A DNA stretch of 64,000 nt from an uncultured Devosia sp. (GTDB lineage Bacteria > Pseudomonadota > Alphaproteobacteria > Rhizobiales > Devosiaceae). Under the pieces are notes generated by a model. That model was not told the DNA's origin. It searched no databases and was given only the letters and a program-made list of their open reading frames with translations. Below, piece after piece: positions 63,156 to 64,000 of this stretch (its first letter is position 1; every line of letters starts with the position of its first letter). The DNA lies in the NCBI RefSeq assembly GCF_946479885.1, contig NZ_CAMLHM010000002.1, positions 62,001-126,000 on the forward strand. Reading direction: 5' to 3'. Both the position numbers and the translations under genes were made by a program.

Positions 63156-63911
63156 CTATAGCACTACCGCAGACAGCTCGAAGCAAAGCTCCAGCAGGCG
63201 CTCCTGTACCTCCGGATTGCTTGTACCGGCTGCTGGGTCACGAACCGTCATGTGATGCAGGTACTCCCCCGAAAGAGCCGCAACAGCATCAGCGCGGCTG
63301 GCTAGCGCCACCTGCGTTGCAGCACCAGCATGCAGATCGTCGGGTGCCCCACTCCCACCCATGCGGGTTGGCACCCAACCGGGATCGACTGCGTTCGCAA
63401 AGGTATCTGGGCGTAGACGCGCAACCGCCATGGCGAGAGCCGTCACGTAGAACTTGCTCTCGGAATAGGCCTGCGTCCCGCTCCAGGCTCGGTTTCGCCA
63501 CAAGGGGTCGGTTGCCACCGGCCGGACCTGATGCATGCCCGAGCTGATATAGACCAGTCTCGGGACATTCGGGATTTTCGCCGTCAACACATAGGGCGCC
63601 AGCACGTTGACCGCAAAAGTGGCGGGAATACCTTCGTGCGTCAGGTTGATTGGCCCACCATAGATGCCCGCGTTGTGGATCACGGCGTCGATTGGTCCGA
63701 GCTCATTTACCTGGGCGACAACGTCGAAAGTCTCCGTAAGCGACGACAGGTCGCCGACCACAAACGGGGCGTTGGGTAGCTGCCGCCGCAACGCAGCGGC
63801 GCGGGCCTGGTCACGGGCATGCAAGATGACCCTGTGGCCCGCCGATCGGAGTTGCTCCCCTGCCAGCGAGCCAAGTCCAGTTGTCGACCCTGTGATGAAG
63901 ATCGTTGCCAT
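63156..63911 (-). CDS. Short-chain dehydrogenase/reductase
   Basis: 251 residues. ITGSTTGLG is the cofactor Gly motif, LHARDQARA suggests NADP(H), and VVGDLSS holds the adenine-site Asp. VIHNAGIYGG corresponds to the NNAG motif and LVYISSGMHQV holds the catalytic Ser. AYSESKFYVTALAMA is the YxxxK pair (YSESK). All catalytic positions are present, unlike in the SDR at 15861-16580. Its ATG overlaps the stop of the upstream gene (TAATG), so the two are translationally coupled. Substrate unknown. Confidence 0.9.
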   Translation of the reverse strand: MATIFITGSTTGLGSLAGEQLRSAGHRVILHARDQARAAALRRQLPNAPFVVGDLSSLTETFDVVAQVNELGPIDAVIHNAGIYGGPINLTHEGIPATFAVNVLAPYVLTAKIPNVPRLVYISSGMHQVRPVATDPLWRNRAWSGTQAYSESKFYVTALAMAVARLRPDTFANAVDPGWVPTRMGGSGAPDDLHAGAATQVALASRADAVAALSGEYLHHMTVRDPAAGTSNPEVQERLLELCFELSAVVL

Positions 63912-64000
63912 TAAAGGCCGGATCGTTTCAGCATGGCCTCGGCGTATCGTTCGCCTGTGACTTTGAAGTTGGCCCGCTCGATCGCGGCGAGATCTTCGCC
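63911..64000 (-). CDS. C-terminal end of a gene cut by the window edge
   Basis: The last 29 codons read GEDLAAIERANFKVTGERYA and end EAMLKRSGL, stop TAA at 63913-63911, overlapping the SDR start. Too little is present to name a family. It is the upstream member of the SDR operon. Confidence 0.6.
   Translation of the reverse strand, partial: GEDLAAIERANFKVTGERYAEAMLKRSGL

Overview
The window looks like DNA from a high-GC alphaproteobacterium of the Hyphomicrobiales (Devosia-like lifestyle). The evidence is the Tat-exported binding proteins, Pot/Urt/Dpp-type ABC importers, LysR/AraC/HxlR regulators, a HisKA_2-type kinase and the interspersed repeat. No ribosomal or other marker gene fixes the genus. 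No tRNA or rRNA gene was recognised.

Left arm (about 1-15,000) is accessory DNA of plasmid or prophage character. It holds a probable replication initiator (1872-2837) beside a gene-free stretch with 125-128 bp tandem repeats, a 1275-residue PrimPol-helicase fusion (9808-13635), a phage-tail-like gene, and a frameshifted fragment of a terminase large subunit. A 670 bp element with inverted-repeat ends and an internal hairpin lies between the last two. A two-gene PIN-like plus HEPN nuclease cassette (6719-9247) looks like a defence or toxin module. Many small genes here have no recognisable family.

Middle (15,000-48,000) is a catabolic region for amides. One minus-strand block holds both subunits of N,N-dimethylformamidase (26205-28900), a complete Dpp/Opp-type ABC importer (20845-26130), a chemoreceptor ending in a CheR-tether-like pentapeptide, and a cysteine hydrolase; an AraC regulator is transcribed away from it. 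Next comes acetyl-CoA synthetase. A second minus-strand block holds amiC-amiR, a Urt/Fmd-type five-gene ABC importer, the aliphatic amidase amiE, a NorQ/NorD (MoxR-VWA) pair and a second, soluble chemoreceptor. Two leaders in this block, one before amiC and one before the importer, each carry a pair of hairpins with 6-nt A-rich loops whose second hairpin overlaps an intrinsic terminator. This is the layout expected for antitermination by the ANTAR protein AmiR. Together the genes would turn DMF or simple amides into formate or acetate plus amine or ammonia, and acetate into acetyl-CoA.

From 45,101 to 55,396 lie gabT-gabD, a LysR regulator with a 21 bp palindrome in the shared promoter region, and a ydcSTUV-patD-like putrescine uptake and gamma-aminobutyraldehyde oxidation operon with its own LysR regulator. 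These can be joined as putrescine-derived aldehyde to GABA to succinate semialdehyde to succinate.

The right end (55,740-64,000) carries rsgA with a 14-codon upstream ORF, an orphan periplasmic sugar-binding-type protein next to a CHASE3 histidine kinase, an AI-2E-transporter fused to a Rossmann-like and a GAF domain, a short catalytic-domain tyrosine recombinase, an SDR and a truncated gene. Three copies of an interspersed sequence (GCGCCCCATTCCGG, 22 bp, TTCCC.A.AGCGGAC) lie at 13.8, 15.0 and 63.1 kb.
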